Of a stretch of 64,000 bases of DNA, positions 8,516-16,667 are shown one piece after another. Position 1 is the stretch's first letter; each line of letters starts with the position of its first letter. This DNA is from CAZMGB01 sp964565775 (GTDB lineage: Bacteria; Chloroflexota; Dehalococcoidia; DSTF01; JALHUB01). The translations under genes and the position numbers were made by a program. The notes under the pieces are model-generated. The model saw only the letters and a program-made list of their open reading frames with translations, was not told where the DNA came from and searched no databases. The stretch is taken from NCBI GenBank assembly GCA_964565775.1, contig CAZMGB010000015.1:1-64000 (forward strand), read 5' to 3'.

Positions 8516-9406
8516 TCAACCCCCTCGATTCCGCAGCCTTGGCATAGGCAGCTCTTTGTACTCCTTGCATACCGTGACGACAGCCTTCTCGACGGGGACC
8601 CTCTCGATTGCCGACGCGCCGACGAATCCAACGGCATCGGTCTTTTCGTACACGACCTTCGTAGCCGCGGGATCGTAGAACGGCCCTCCGTGTATGAGGC
8701 AGATGACGTCCGACCTGGCGTCTTTCGCGGCAGCGATGACGCCTTGCGCCCTGCCGAGCAGCCCGTCCATGTCCTCCATCGCTGCGTGGCCGCTCAGGCC
8801 TCCCATGGTCGGCCCGACGTGGACGCAGACCACGTCGACGCCTGCCTCCACCATAGCCAGAGCATCGGACGGAGTGAAGACGTAACACATCGTGAACACG
8901 TCCAGCTCGTGCAGGACCCTGATCATCTCTACTTCGCGGCTCCACCCCCAGTGCTCGACGCCGTACCCCGGGGCCAGAGCCTCCGTGAACTTCCTCAGCG
9001 CCATCCCCCCCTCGATCAGGTTCTCGTAGAGGCCCACCGTGGGGAAGTTGATGGCTCCGCTGAAGCCCTTGTCGAGAAAGCGGCTCACGGACTTCTCGAG
9101 GTCGAGGCAGAAGATGTCGTTCGCCTCGACACCTGCGATGATGGGGGTGCTCTTCACGACGTTAGTCAGTTCGTCGACCATTTCCAGCGTCATCGCGTTG
9201 GAGGTGCCGGTTATCATCGTGGTGGGCAGCCCCATCAGCCTCGTTCTGCCGGTGCTGTAGACGATTATCAAATCGGCTCTGCCGGTCTCGGCGCATTTCG
9301 CTATGATCCCTGCGCTGCACCCGGCGCCGAGGATCGGCCTCCCCTCAGCAACCTCCTTCTTTAGCCTGGCGAGGATCTCACCTCTCCCCAATCTCGTGCC
9401 CATCAT
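8516..9406 (-). CDS. TIM-barrel protein of the phosphoenolpyruvate-hydrolase-like family
   Basis: A 296-residue protein of the TIM-barrel signal-transduction / 'PEP hydrolase' family (Pfam TIM-br_sig_trns). Seen: GAGCSAGIIAKCAE near the N-terminus, MITGTSNAMTLEM, GVEANDIFC, NFPTVGLYEN, HVGPTMGG and a C-terminal HGGPFYDP...GFVGASAIER phosphate-binding loop. The start overlaps the end of the upstream Tm-1-like gene (ATGA). In plants and fungi a Tm-1-like domain and this barrel are fused in one protein, so the two products very probably act together. Biochemical activity is not established; the PEP hydrolase name is by homology. Confidence 0.85.
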   Translation of the reverse strand: MMGTRLGRGEILARLKKEVAEGRPILGAGCSAGIIAKCAETGRADLIIVYSTGRTRLMGLPTTMITGTSNAMTLEMVDELTNVVKSTPIIAGVEANDIFCLDLEKSVSRFLDKGFSGAINFPTVGLYENLIEGGMALRKFTEALAPGYGVEHWGWSREVEMIRVLHELDVFTMCYVFTPSDALAMVEAGVDVVCVHVGPTMGGLSGHAAMEDMDGLLGRAQGVIAAAKDARSDVICLIHGGPFYDPAATKVVYEKTDAVGFVGASAIERVPVEKAVVTVCKEYKELPMPRLRNRGG

Positions 9407-10671
9407 CGCGCCTCCATGAGAGCGACCATCTCGTCGAACGCCCGCAGCACTTCATCGGCGAATGCGTCCTCGTTGATGTTGCAGTCGACCTCCACTACCT
9501 TGACCCGCCTATCGAGGCCTGCCTTCAGTGCCCTGATGAAGCCCTGGTCCGCCCGCCGGTCGCGGAGGGGCCCGCCCTCCCTGCTCGCCTCCGAGAAGCC
9601 GCCCAAGGGGATGATGATCGCGACAGGACCGGCCGCCCTGTTCGCCCGTTCCGCGATGCTCGCGCCGACCAGCTCGAGCTCGCGCTCGCTGGTTCGCACG
9701 AGGACAACGTTCGGCCCGTGCATGGACCAGGCGCGGTCCCTGTACTCCACCGGCACGGACTCGATTCCCGCCGCCCCCGGGTAAATGTGCATGTCGAGGC
9801 CGCCGGGGACAATGATCTGGGGGATGGCTCTCTCCGTTGCGGAGTTGAGCCGGGACCTGTCCACCCGTCCCGATGGTGATAGCCCGGCGAGCAACTCCTC
9901 GGAGTAGAGCAGCATCGGGACCGTCTCGAACGTCGTCAGGTCAATGATCACGTCGATAGCGCCGTCTCTCGCCATCCTGTCAAGCTTCTCGCTCGTAGCG
10001 TGAAAGACGATGGAGTCGTAACCCCTCTTTTCGAGCCGAGAGATGACCTTCTGGACGGCCGGCGTCGTCACCCCCAGCGCAGTTATTCCTACCAGTTTCC
10101 TTGCGACAGTGGTGGGAATGTCCTGCTCCATCATCCCGACGATGGCGCCGGCGGCGTTGGACAGGGTTTTGGCAACGATCCTGTTCATGCCGACGAGATC
10201 GACGGGGGACTGCATGACCGTTATGTCCTCGTCGCCGACCGGCGCGAGGGATATGAACGTAGTGATCAGCAGTTTGGGGAGACCGAGTGGCAGCCCCCTC
10301 ATAACCGACGCCCCGGTCGCGGCGGCCGTCGAGCCGCCGAGGCTGAGAATGCCGTCCAGCCTCCCCGCAGAATGCAACTCGCTGACGATGCGCTTCGCTC
10401 CGGCAATCATGACGTCGGTGGCCTGCTTTCGGTCGGCGCCCGCGTTTGCGGCCTCGACAAGCTCCCCGAGGCTCCTGCCGCCGGCTTCAGCCACCTCTTC
10501 TCTCGTGAAGTCGGCCTCCATGTAGGGGCTTCCCATGACACCGACATCCACTACCAGGGCTCTGTGACCCCTGTCCTCCACGAGTTTCTTGAGGAACGCT
10601 ACCTCGTCTCCCCTGGTGTCCAGGGTTGCCACGATCACTACCGTTCCCGTCGTCGCGCCTTCGTCGCACAC
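9403..10671 (-). CDS. Tm-1-like ATP-binding protein (UPF0261)
   Basis: A 422-residue UPF0261/Tm-1-like protein. Seen: N-terminal VVIVATLDTRGDEVAFLKKL, GGSTAAATGASVMRGLPLG, the FISLAPVGDEDITVMQSPVD region, and C-terminal VIIPLGGFSE. Structures of the plant Tm-1 homologue show nucleotide binding by this domain. Starts at GTG 10671; the end overlaps the TIM-barrel gene by 4 bp. The member is full length. Role in the operon unknown; ATP-dependent activation of a substrate for the barrel enzyme is a reasonable inference. Confidence 0.88.
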   Translation of the reverse strand: MCDEGATTGTVVIVATLDTRGDEVAFLKKLVEDRGHRALVVDVGVMGSPYMEADFTREEVAEAGGRSLGELVEAANAGADRKQATDVMIAGAKRIVSELHSAGRLDGILSLGGSTAAATGASVMRGLPLGLPKLLITTFISLAPVGDEDITVMQSPVDLVGMNRIVAKTLSNAAGAIVGMMEQDIPTTVARKLVGITALGVTTPAVQKVISRLEKRGYDSIVFHATSEKLDRMARDGAIDVIIDLTTFETVPMLLYSEELLAGLSPSGRVDRSRLNSATERAIPQIIVPGGLDMHIYPGAAGIESVPVEYRDRAWSMHGPNVVLVRTSERELELVGASIAERANRAAGPVAIIIPLGGFSEASREGGPLRDRRADQGFIRALKAGLDRRVKVVEVDCNINEDAFADEVLRAFDEMVALMEAR

Positions 10672-10718
10672 GATTCTCTGCCCTGGGGCTCTCTTGCGGA
10701 GGGAACAGACCTCTCTTC

Positions 10719-11540
10719 TCAGTCACCAGCTCGGGCGCTTGCGGGGAGGCCCACGCCCTTTCCGGTCCGGTTGTCTCTTGACATCTGCTTGAGGGCGCTC
10801 ATTCCGCCCTCGGCAAGCGCCTCGGCCACCTCCAGCAGCTTCCTCCTGCGAAGATGACAGATGAAGGCGTTGACGGTCTCTATTGCGTTCTCCGCGATCT
10901 TGCCGAGCAGCTCGGCGTCGCTCGGGTATCGACCGCGCAACTTCTTCACGAAATCCGTCACTTCCTCGACAGCCAGAGCGCTTATCGTGTCGCTCTGCAT
11001 GCGGAACTGGTCCACCTCGAATCCGAGCTCCCTGGTGAGGCCACCGTTACGTATTCCCGCGAACGCTTCGACGACTTTGATGTCGTTCTCCCGGTAGACT
11101 CGGGTTCCGTCTCGGTCCCGGACGGACGAAATCATCTCGCAGCGTTCCATCTCCAGTATCTCGTCCTTCGGCAGGCCGGTCCTCTCGCTCAGGTCGTCGA
11201 GCGTCTGCGGCTCGTACGTGCGACGGAGCTCTTGCAGATGGAGCAGACCGGACAGACCCGCCCGCAGCAGGTCCACCTCCGCCGTGGACATCTCCGCGTT
11301 CGTCTGGATCAGGATCTCCTTGATCACTTTCAGGGGGAGGAAGTACTTGAGCTGGAGCTCCCTGATCTGCCTGAGGCGCTCTACGTAGCTCTCGTCGTAG
11401 TACGCCATATTCTTGTGAGTTTTCAAAGGTCTGGGGAGGAGGCCGTTGTTGACGTAGAAATGAATGGTCTCCTTCTTGAGGCCCGTGCGTCTGACCAGCT
11501 CCGCCATCCTGAAGGCTTGCGTTCCGGACTTCGTTGCCAT
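10719..11540 (-). CDS. MerR-family transcriptional regulator
   Basis: A 273-residue regulator starting at ATG 11540 with GAGGCGG upstream. N-terminal winged helix with the MerR pattern: FRMAELVRRTGLKKETIHFY, YVNNGLLPRP, and a second wing (DESYVERLRQIRELQL). Unusually, a second MerR-like helix-turn-helix segment follows (LSERTGLPKDEILEMERCEM, then DGTRVYRENDIKVVEAF). There is no obvious metal-binding Cys cluster at the C-terminus, so an organic effector is likely. It is first in the unit with the Tm-1-like, TIM-barrel and OYE genes, and divergent from the aminotransferase gene across a perfect dyad. Confidence 0.85.
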   Translation of the reverse strand: MATKSGTQAFRMAELVRRTGLKKETIHFYVNNGLLPRPLKTHKNMAYYDESYVERLRQIRELQLKYFLPLKVIKEILIQTNAEMSTAEVDLLRAGLSGLLHLQELRRTYEPQTLDDLSERTGLPKDEILEMERCEMISSVRDRDGTRVYRENDIKVVEAFAGIRNGGLTRELGFEVDQFRMQSDTISALAVEEVTDFVKKLRGRYPSDAELLGKIAENAIETVNAFICHLRRRKLLEVAEALAEGGMSALKQMSRDNRTGKGVGLPASARAGD

Positions 11541-11563
11541 CTTGTACCGCCTCGGTGGGTGGT

Positions 11564-11587
11564 GTATAGTGCGTAGTACCACTATAC
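11564..11587. promoter_or_regulatory. Perfect inverted repeat, candidate MerR operator
   Basis: GTATAGTG (11564-11571) and CACTATAC (11580-11587) are a perfect 8-bp inverted repeat with an 8-bp spacer, in the 194-bp gap between the divergent MerR and aminotransferase genes. The position, 24 bp upstream of the merR start, fits a MerR-type operator between or over promoter elements. Binding is inferred. Confidence 0.6.
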
Positions 11588-11734
11588 AGTCCGCACTCGC
11601 ACCTGGCAATGGTGGCGCCGGCACCAGGTCTGCCCGGCAGCCGATGGATGTGCTCAGCGCGGAGGGCACACAATGTGCGCGGCAGCCTCAGCTCTACACG
11701 CGAGTGAGAGATCCCTCGCGAAGGAGGAACGGTC

Positions 11735-12982
11735 ATGACCAGCACGCATCTCTACACCTTCACGCACAGCGACGAGCTGATGGCGCGAGCCCGCAAGGTC
11801 ATCCCCTCGGGGGTTTACGGCCATCAGAGCCCAGGGTTCCTGACCCCAGGCTCCTACCCCACCTTCATCACCCGCGGTGAGGGTTGCCGCATCTGGGACG
11901 TGGATGGGAATGAGTACATCGACTTCATGTGCTCTTACGGGCCCATCATCCTCGGGCACTGCCACCCGAAGGTGGAGGAGGCGGTCAGCGCCCAGCTCGT
12001 CCGAGCCGACACTTTCAACCTGCCTTCCGAGAAGTGGGTGGAGCTGGCCGAGCTGCTCGTATCCATCACACCTGCCGCTGATTGGGTGGTGTTCGCCAAG
12101 AACGGCTCGGACGTGACCACATGGGCCCTGACCGTGGCGCGTGCCCATACCGGCCGCGAGAAGGTGATAGCGGCCGCCGGGGCCTATCACGGCACCCACG
12201 GCTGGTGCGCGCCCAGCCCAACCGGTATTCCCGCCGCCGAGCGCGCCGTGGTGCTCAACTTCCAGTACAACGACCTGGAAGGACTAAAGCGGCTGGTTGC
12301 CGAGAACAAGGGGGAGGTCGCCGCCATTATCGTCAGCCCCTTCCGGCACGATTTCTTCCACGACCAGGAGATGCCCGCCCCCGGCTTCCCGGAAGGGGTG
12401 CGTGCTCTCTGCGACCAGGAGGGCATCGTTCTCGTGCTGGACGACGTGCGGGCCGGCTTTCGGCTCAATCTGGGCGGCTCGTGGGAGGCCTATGGGGTGC
12501 GACCCGATCTGGTCTGCTACTCCAAGGCCATCGCCAACGGCTATCCGCTGGCTGCCGGCTTGGGCCGGGAAGAGCTGCGGCAGGCGGCGGAGAGCATCTT
12601 CTTCACCGGCACGTTCTGGTCGGGCGCGGTGGCCATGTCAGCCGCCATCGCCGTCATCAACACTCTGCGAGAGAACGGCGGCATCGAGCAGATGCGGGCT
12701 ATGGGGCAGCGCCTTCGCGACGGCCTGGACCAGCAGGCCCGCTCGCTGGGGCTAGCCATCAAGCAGTCGGGTCCGCCTGCGATCCCGTTCATGACCTTCG
12801 TAGGCGACGAGGGGTTCGACCGAAACAAGCTCTTCGCCGGGGAATGCGCCCGTCGGGGCGTCTTCCTTCACCCTTACCACAACTGGTTCTTGATGGCCGC
12901 CCACACGGAGCGCGACATCGACGAGGCGCTGGGTGTGACAGAAGAGGCGTTCAAGCTAGTGAAGGCACAGTACGGCGGATAA
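11735..12982 (+). CDS. Class III PLP aminotransferase (glutamate-1-semialdehyde aminomutase-like)
   Basis: A 415-residue fold-type I PLP enzyme. Seen: GVYGHQSPGF near the N-terminus, WDVDGNEYIDFMCSYGPIIL, the PLP phosphate loop FAKNGSDVTTWA, the cofactor-facing LDDVRAGFR and the Schiff-base lysine in CYSKAIANGYPLAA. Strong ribosome binding site (AAGGAGGAAC) before ATG 11735. Closest by pattern to HemL-like amino-mutases and omega-transaminases. The rest of a tetrapyrrole pathway is missing and the gene diverges from the MerR/Tm-1/TIM-barrel/OYE unit, so a catabolic omega-transaminase is more likely than heme synthesis. Confidence 0.85.
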   Translation: MTSTHLYTFTHSDELMARARKVIPSGVYGHQSPGFLTPGSYPTFITRGEGCRIWDVDGNEYIDFMCSYGPIILGHCHPKVEEAVSAQLVRADTFNLPSEKWVELAELLVSITPAADWVVFAKNGSDVTTWALTVARAHTGREKVIAAAGAYHGTHGWCAPSPTGIPAAERAVVLNFQYNDLEGLKRLVAENKGEVAAIIVSPFRHDFFHDQEMPAPGFPEGVRALCDQEGIVLVLDDVRAGFRLNLGGSWEAYGVRPDLVCYSKAIANGYPLAAGLGREELRQAAESIFFTGTFWSGAVAMSAAIAVINTLRENGGIEQMRAMGQRLRDGLDQQARSLGLAIKQSGPPAIPFMTFVGDEGFDRNKLFAGECARRGVFLHPYHNWFLMAAHTERDIDEALGVTEEAFKLVKAQYGG

Positions 12983-13151
12983 GACCGAACCATAGTCCGA
13001 CGCCGCTGGGTGTACCAGACGCATCCTCTCACGAGTCCTCCTGGTACCGTCTGCAAACTCGTCCCTTATCTCTGATTGCCAGACCCTTTGGGGATCCTTG
13101 CCGACGTCGCCCCGTCGTTGCTCGCAGGCCACGGCGGATGTAGGATTGGAA
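12983..13151. other. Short intergenic spacer
   Basis: Separates the aminotransferase gene from the hybrid kinase. No terminator with a T-run and no further gene seen. The kinase start is uncertain (TTG 13098, ATG 13152 or ATG 13287), so part of this may be coding. Confidence 0.4.
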
Positions 13152-16100
13152 ATGCGATCATCCTACCCGCGACACTCACATTCTTATGAGCAGCAGGACC
13201 ACGCATGGAGACAGCATCGGGAACTGGACGTCCCTGTGCAGACCCGCGTCTGCGGCGGCGCTGATGACCGGGCCGCCGTGGCGCGCATGATCGGTTACGC
13301 CATGGACCGCACGGCAAGGAAGAAGACCGAGGAGGCGCTACAGGCTCGCGAGCGCCAGCAGAGCGTGGTCGCCGACCTGGGCTGGTTCGCTTTGACCAAC
13401 CCCCAGCCGAGCGGCCTGATGGCGAAGGCCGTCGCCGATATCGCCGACACGCTCGACGTGGAGTTCTGCAAGATCCTGGAACTGCTTCCCGACGGCAAAG
13501 AGATGCTCCTAAAGGCCGGGGTCGGCTGGAAGGAGGGCTTGGTCGGGCATGCCAAGGTAAGCTCAGGGCCTCATTCCCAGGCCGGATACACGCTCCTCTC
13601 CAGGGCGCCCGTCATCGTGCGCGACCTCCCGAATGAGACGCGGTTCCGGGGCCCGCCTCTCCTCCTCGATCACGGTATCGTCAGCGGCATCAGCGTCATC
13701 ATCCACGGCAGGGACAGGCCCTTCGGCGTGCTCGGCGCGCACACGAGCACGCCTCGAACGTTCAGCAAGGACGATGTCAGCTTCGTCCAGGCTGTCGCCA
13801 ACGTGCTGGCCGCGGCGATCGAGCGGCGGCAGGCGGAAACGGAGCTGGAGGAGAGTGAGGAGCGCTTCCGCCAGTTGGCAGAGCATATCCAAGAGGCGTT
13901 CTGGATGACCACGGCCGACGGGAGCCGGATCATCTACGTCAGCCCCGCATATGAGGAGATATGGGGCCGTACCGCGGAGAGCCTCTTCGAGCACCCCGAC
14001 GCCTGGCTGGAGGCGATCCATCCCGAAGACCGGGAGCGGGTTGCCACGGCGTTCCGCTCCCCCGAACTGGCGACGGGCGGCTTCAGCGAGGAGTATCGCA
14101 TCCTCCGGCCGGACGGATCCATGCGCTGGGTCCGCGACCGCGGCTTTCCCGTTCGCGACGCCGATGGAAAGGTCTACCGCATCGCCGGCATCGCGCAGGA
14201 CATCACGGCGCTCAAGGAAACGGAGGAGACCCTACGCCGACAGGCTGAGCTCCTGGACCTTGCTCACGACGCGATCTTCGTCCGCGACTGGAAGTCCAGC
14301 ACCATAACGTACTGGAGCAGGGGCGCCGAGAGGGTTTACGGCTGGTCCGAGAGCGAGGCGCTGGGCAAGGCGTCCTACGGCCTCCTGGCCACCCAGCTCC
14401 CGCAGCCGTATCCGGAGATCGAGGCGCAGCTCGTACGCTGGGGCCGATGGGAGGGGGAGCTCACTCAGCAGAAGCGCGACGGCTCGAAGGCCGTGGTCGA
14501 CACTCGCTGGGCCCTCCAGCGCGACGACCGCGGGCAGCCGGTAGCCATCCTCGAAATCAGCTCCGATATCACGGAACGCAAGCACGCCCAGGCGAGGATA
14601 GAGCAGGAGCGCCTGCAGGCGCTGGTGAGCACGTCTCCCGTGGGCATCTTTGTCGCCGACTCCGGCGGCAACGTGCTGGTCGTCAATCGAGAGGCGGAGC
14701 GGGTTCTGGGCTTCCTCCACAGCGAGGAGTACAGGCTGGAGGACTACGAGCGCGCAATCACCCTTCAACGATCCGACCGCACCGTCATCCCAAACGAGGA
14801 GTCGCCCTTCAGGAGAGCCCTGAGCAAGGGCGAGACCGTGCGCGCCGAGGAAGTGTGGCTGCGCCGGTCGGATGGCAGCACGGTGCCCGTGCTGGTCAAC
14901 ACGACGCCCTTCTACGGCGCTCAGGGCGAGATCACCGGTGCCATAGCTGCCATCCAGGACATGACTCCCCTGGAGGAGCTGGAGAGGCTCCGCAGCGAGT
15001 TCCTCGGCATGGTCAGCCACGAGCTGAGGGCGCCGCTCGCCACGATCAAGGGATCGGCGTCGCTGGCTCTCGCCGGTCGTCACCCCCCGGACGCCGCCGA
15101 GACAAGGGAGCTCTTCGAGACCATCGACCAGCAGGCCGACGGGCTGGCGGAGCTGGTGAGCAACCTGCTGGACATGACGCGTATCGAGGCGGGCGCCCTC
15201 TCGGTCTCCCCGGTGCCCCTGGACCTGCGGGCGGTCATCGACGACGCACGATCGACGTTCAGCAGGAGCGGCGGCGCGCAGGAGGTGCGGATCGACTGGC
15301 CGGACGACCTGCCCGCCGTGAAGGCCGACAGACGCCGGGTTGGCCAAGTGCTGATAAACCTCTTCAACAACGCTGGCAAGGTCTCGCCGCCCGACGCGCC
15401 CATATCGGTTTCGGCCGAGCGCGACGATCAGTTCATCACGGTGCGAGTCCGCGATCAAGGGCCGGGCGTGCCGACGGACAAGCTGCCGCTGCTATTCAAG
15501 AAGTTCAGTCAGATCCAGTCGGAGGACGGGCACTCGGTCTCAGGCACCGGACTCGGCCTGGCCATCTGCAAGGGAATCGTGGAAGCACACGGGGGTCGCA
15601 TCTGGGCCGATACCGCCGGCGCCGGGCAGGGCACTACGGTAAGCTTCAGCCTGCCCATCGCCGCGCCCGAGCCTGTCGTGGCGCCTCCTGCCGGGAAGAC
15701 GGAGGCGGAGCCGGTGGAGAAGGTGACGCGACGGGGGGAGCAGCTCCACGTGTTCGCCATCGACGATGACCCGCGCATCCTGCGCTACCTCCGACGCGCC
15801 CTCGAGGACGCCGGCTACCAGACGTCCGTGACCGACAGACCGGCCGAGGCGATGAAGCTCCTGGAGCTGGAAGAACCGGATCTGCTCCTCCTCGACGTCG
15901 TTCTCCCCGGCACCAGCGGCTTCGACCTCCTCAAGCGCATTCGCGAGTTCTCCGCTGCCCCTGTCATCTTTCTCACGGGCCGCGATCAGGAGGTGGACAT
16001 GGTCCGCGCCCTGAAGATGGGGGCCGACGACTACATGACGAAGCCTTTCTCTGCTTCCGAGCTGCTCGCCCGCATAGAGGCCGTCCTCAGGCGCAGCGCC

Positions 16101-16430
16101 GCGCCCAAGGCGGCGGTCCGACAGCCCTACGTCCTGCACGATCTCGTGGCCGACTTTACGGAGCGCCGGGTCACCGTCGGTGGGCAGCCGGTGCACCTCT
16201 CGGCCATCGAGTACAAGATCCTGCGGGAGCTGGCGGCGCACGCCGGCATGGTGCTGACCCACGACCAGATCCTGCAACGGGTCTGGGGCAGCGAGTACGA
16301 GGGAGACGCGGGCCTGCTGCGGTCCTCCATTCGGAACCTGCGCCGGAAACTCGGCGACGATGCCCGCAACCCGCGCTACATCCTGACCGAGCCCCAGGTC
16401 GGCTACCGCATGCCGAAACTCCAGGCCTAA
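13152..16430 (+). CDS. Hybrid sensor kinase fused to an OmpR-type response regulator
   Basis: About 1092 residues from ATG 13152 (AGGA at 6-7 nt; TTG 13098 and ATG 13287 are alternatives). Domains: GAF about 75-230; three PAS domains at about 235-355 (SEERFRQLAEHIQEAF), 365-480 and 485-605; HisKA with the phosphoacceptor His in MVSHELRAPL (about 623); HATPase with NLFNNAGK and GTGLGLAICKG; receiver domain with AIDDDP and the phosphoacceptor Asp in LLLLDVVLPG (about 915); C-terminal winged helix (about 993-1090) with EYKILRELAAHAGMVLTHDQ. No transmembrane helix, so the sensor is cytoplasmic. Fusing kinase and DNA-binding regulator in one chain means direct phosphorelay to an output domain. Phased repeats lie just downstream. 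Confidence 0.92.
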   Translation: MRSSYPRHSHSYEQQDHAWRQHRELDVPVQTRVCGGADDRAAVARMIGYAMDRTARKKTEEALQARERQQSVVADLGWFALTNPQPSGLMAKAVADIADTLDVEFCKILELLPDGKEMLLKAGVGWKEGLVGHAKVSSGPHSQAGYTLLSRAPVIVRDLPNETRFRGPPLLLDHGIVSGISVIIHGRDRPFGVLGAHTSTPRTFSKDDVSFVQAVANVLAAAIERRQAETELEESEERFRQLAEHIQEAFWMTTADGSRIIYVSPAYEEIWGRTAESLFEHPDAWLEAIHPEDRERVATAFRSPELATGGFSEEYRILRPDGSMRWVRDRGFPVRDADGKVYRIAGIAQDITALKETEETLRRQAELLDLAHDAIFVRDWKSSTITYWSRGAERVYGWSESEALGKASYGLLATQLPQPYPEIEAQLVRWGRWEGELTQQKRDGSKAVVDTRWALQRDDRGQPVAILEISSDITERKHAQARIEQERLQALVSTSPVGIFVADSGGNVLVVNREAERVLGFLHSEEYRLEDYERAITLQRSDRTVIPNEESPFRRALSKGETVRAEEVWLRRSDGSTVPVLVNTTPFYGAQGEITGAIAAIQDMTPLEELERLRSEFLGMVSHELRAPLATIKGSASLALAGRHPPDAAETRELFETIDQQADGLAELVSNLLDMTRIEAGALSVSPVPLDLRAVIDDARSTFSRSGGAQEVRIDWPDDLPAVKADRRRVGQVLINLFNNAGKVSPPDAPISVSAERDDQFITVRVRDQGPGVPTDKLPLLFKKFSQIQSEDGHSVSGTGLGLAICKGIVEAHGGRIWADTAGAGQGTTVSFSLPIAAPEPVVAPPAGKTEAEPVEKVTRRGEQLHVFAIDDDPRILRYLRRALEDAGYQTSVTDRPAEAMKLLELEEPDLLLLDVVLPGTSGFDLLKRIREFSAAPVIFLTGRDQEVDMVRALKMGADDYMTKPFSASELLARIEAVLRRSAAPKAAVRQPYVLHDLVADFTERRVTVGGQPVHLSAIEYKILRELAAHAGMVLTHDQILQRVWGSEYEGDAGLLRSSIRNLRRKLGDDARNPRYILTEPQVGYRMPKLQA

Positions 16431-16531
16431 CCTGCGCCCGTAGAGGGGCCCAGACGGCTCGACACCGTCCAGAGGCGCTATTCCCCTTAAACCTCGTTCA
16501 CGCTCCCGCCGGACCGCAAATCCGCCTTCAT

Positions 16532-16581
16532 TTTTCACGGCTTTTTCATAGCCGTGCCTGCCCTTTTCATACGCCTTTCAT
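16532..16581 (+). promoter_or_regulatory. Four TTTTCAT-type direct repeats, PhoB-box-like, upstream of the M50 protease gene
   Basis: Copies begin at 16532 (TTTTCACG), 16543 (TTTTCATA), 16564 (TTTTCATA) and 16575 (one mismatch, CTTTCATC), so spacings are 11, 21 and 11 bp. OmpR/PhoB-family winged helices bind direct repeats with 11-bp phasing, and TTTTCAT resembles a PhoB half-site. The site lies between a gene encoding such a winged helix and the M50 gene. An overlapping inverted repeat (CACGGCT 16536-16542 / AGCCGTG 16550-16556) is also present. Confidence 0.5.
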
Positions 16582-16667
16582 CCTCGGATGCTAGCTTGTT
16601 CGGTAGCGAGAGGAGACATAGGGCTGGCCCGCTGAGGAAATGCGGGTTGCCGCTCAGGAGGAGTGAA

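Noticed and set aside
14447..15769. 440-codon frame inside the hybrid kinase
   Set aside because: Alternative frame of a confident gene, Gly/Arg/Ala-rich with no domain.
16536..16556. Hairpin CACGGCT/AGCCGTG as a terminator of the kinase gene
   Set aside because: The T-run precedes the stem on the plus strand, not follows it; kept only as part of the regulatory region.
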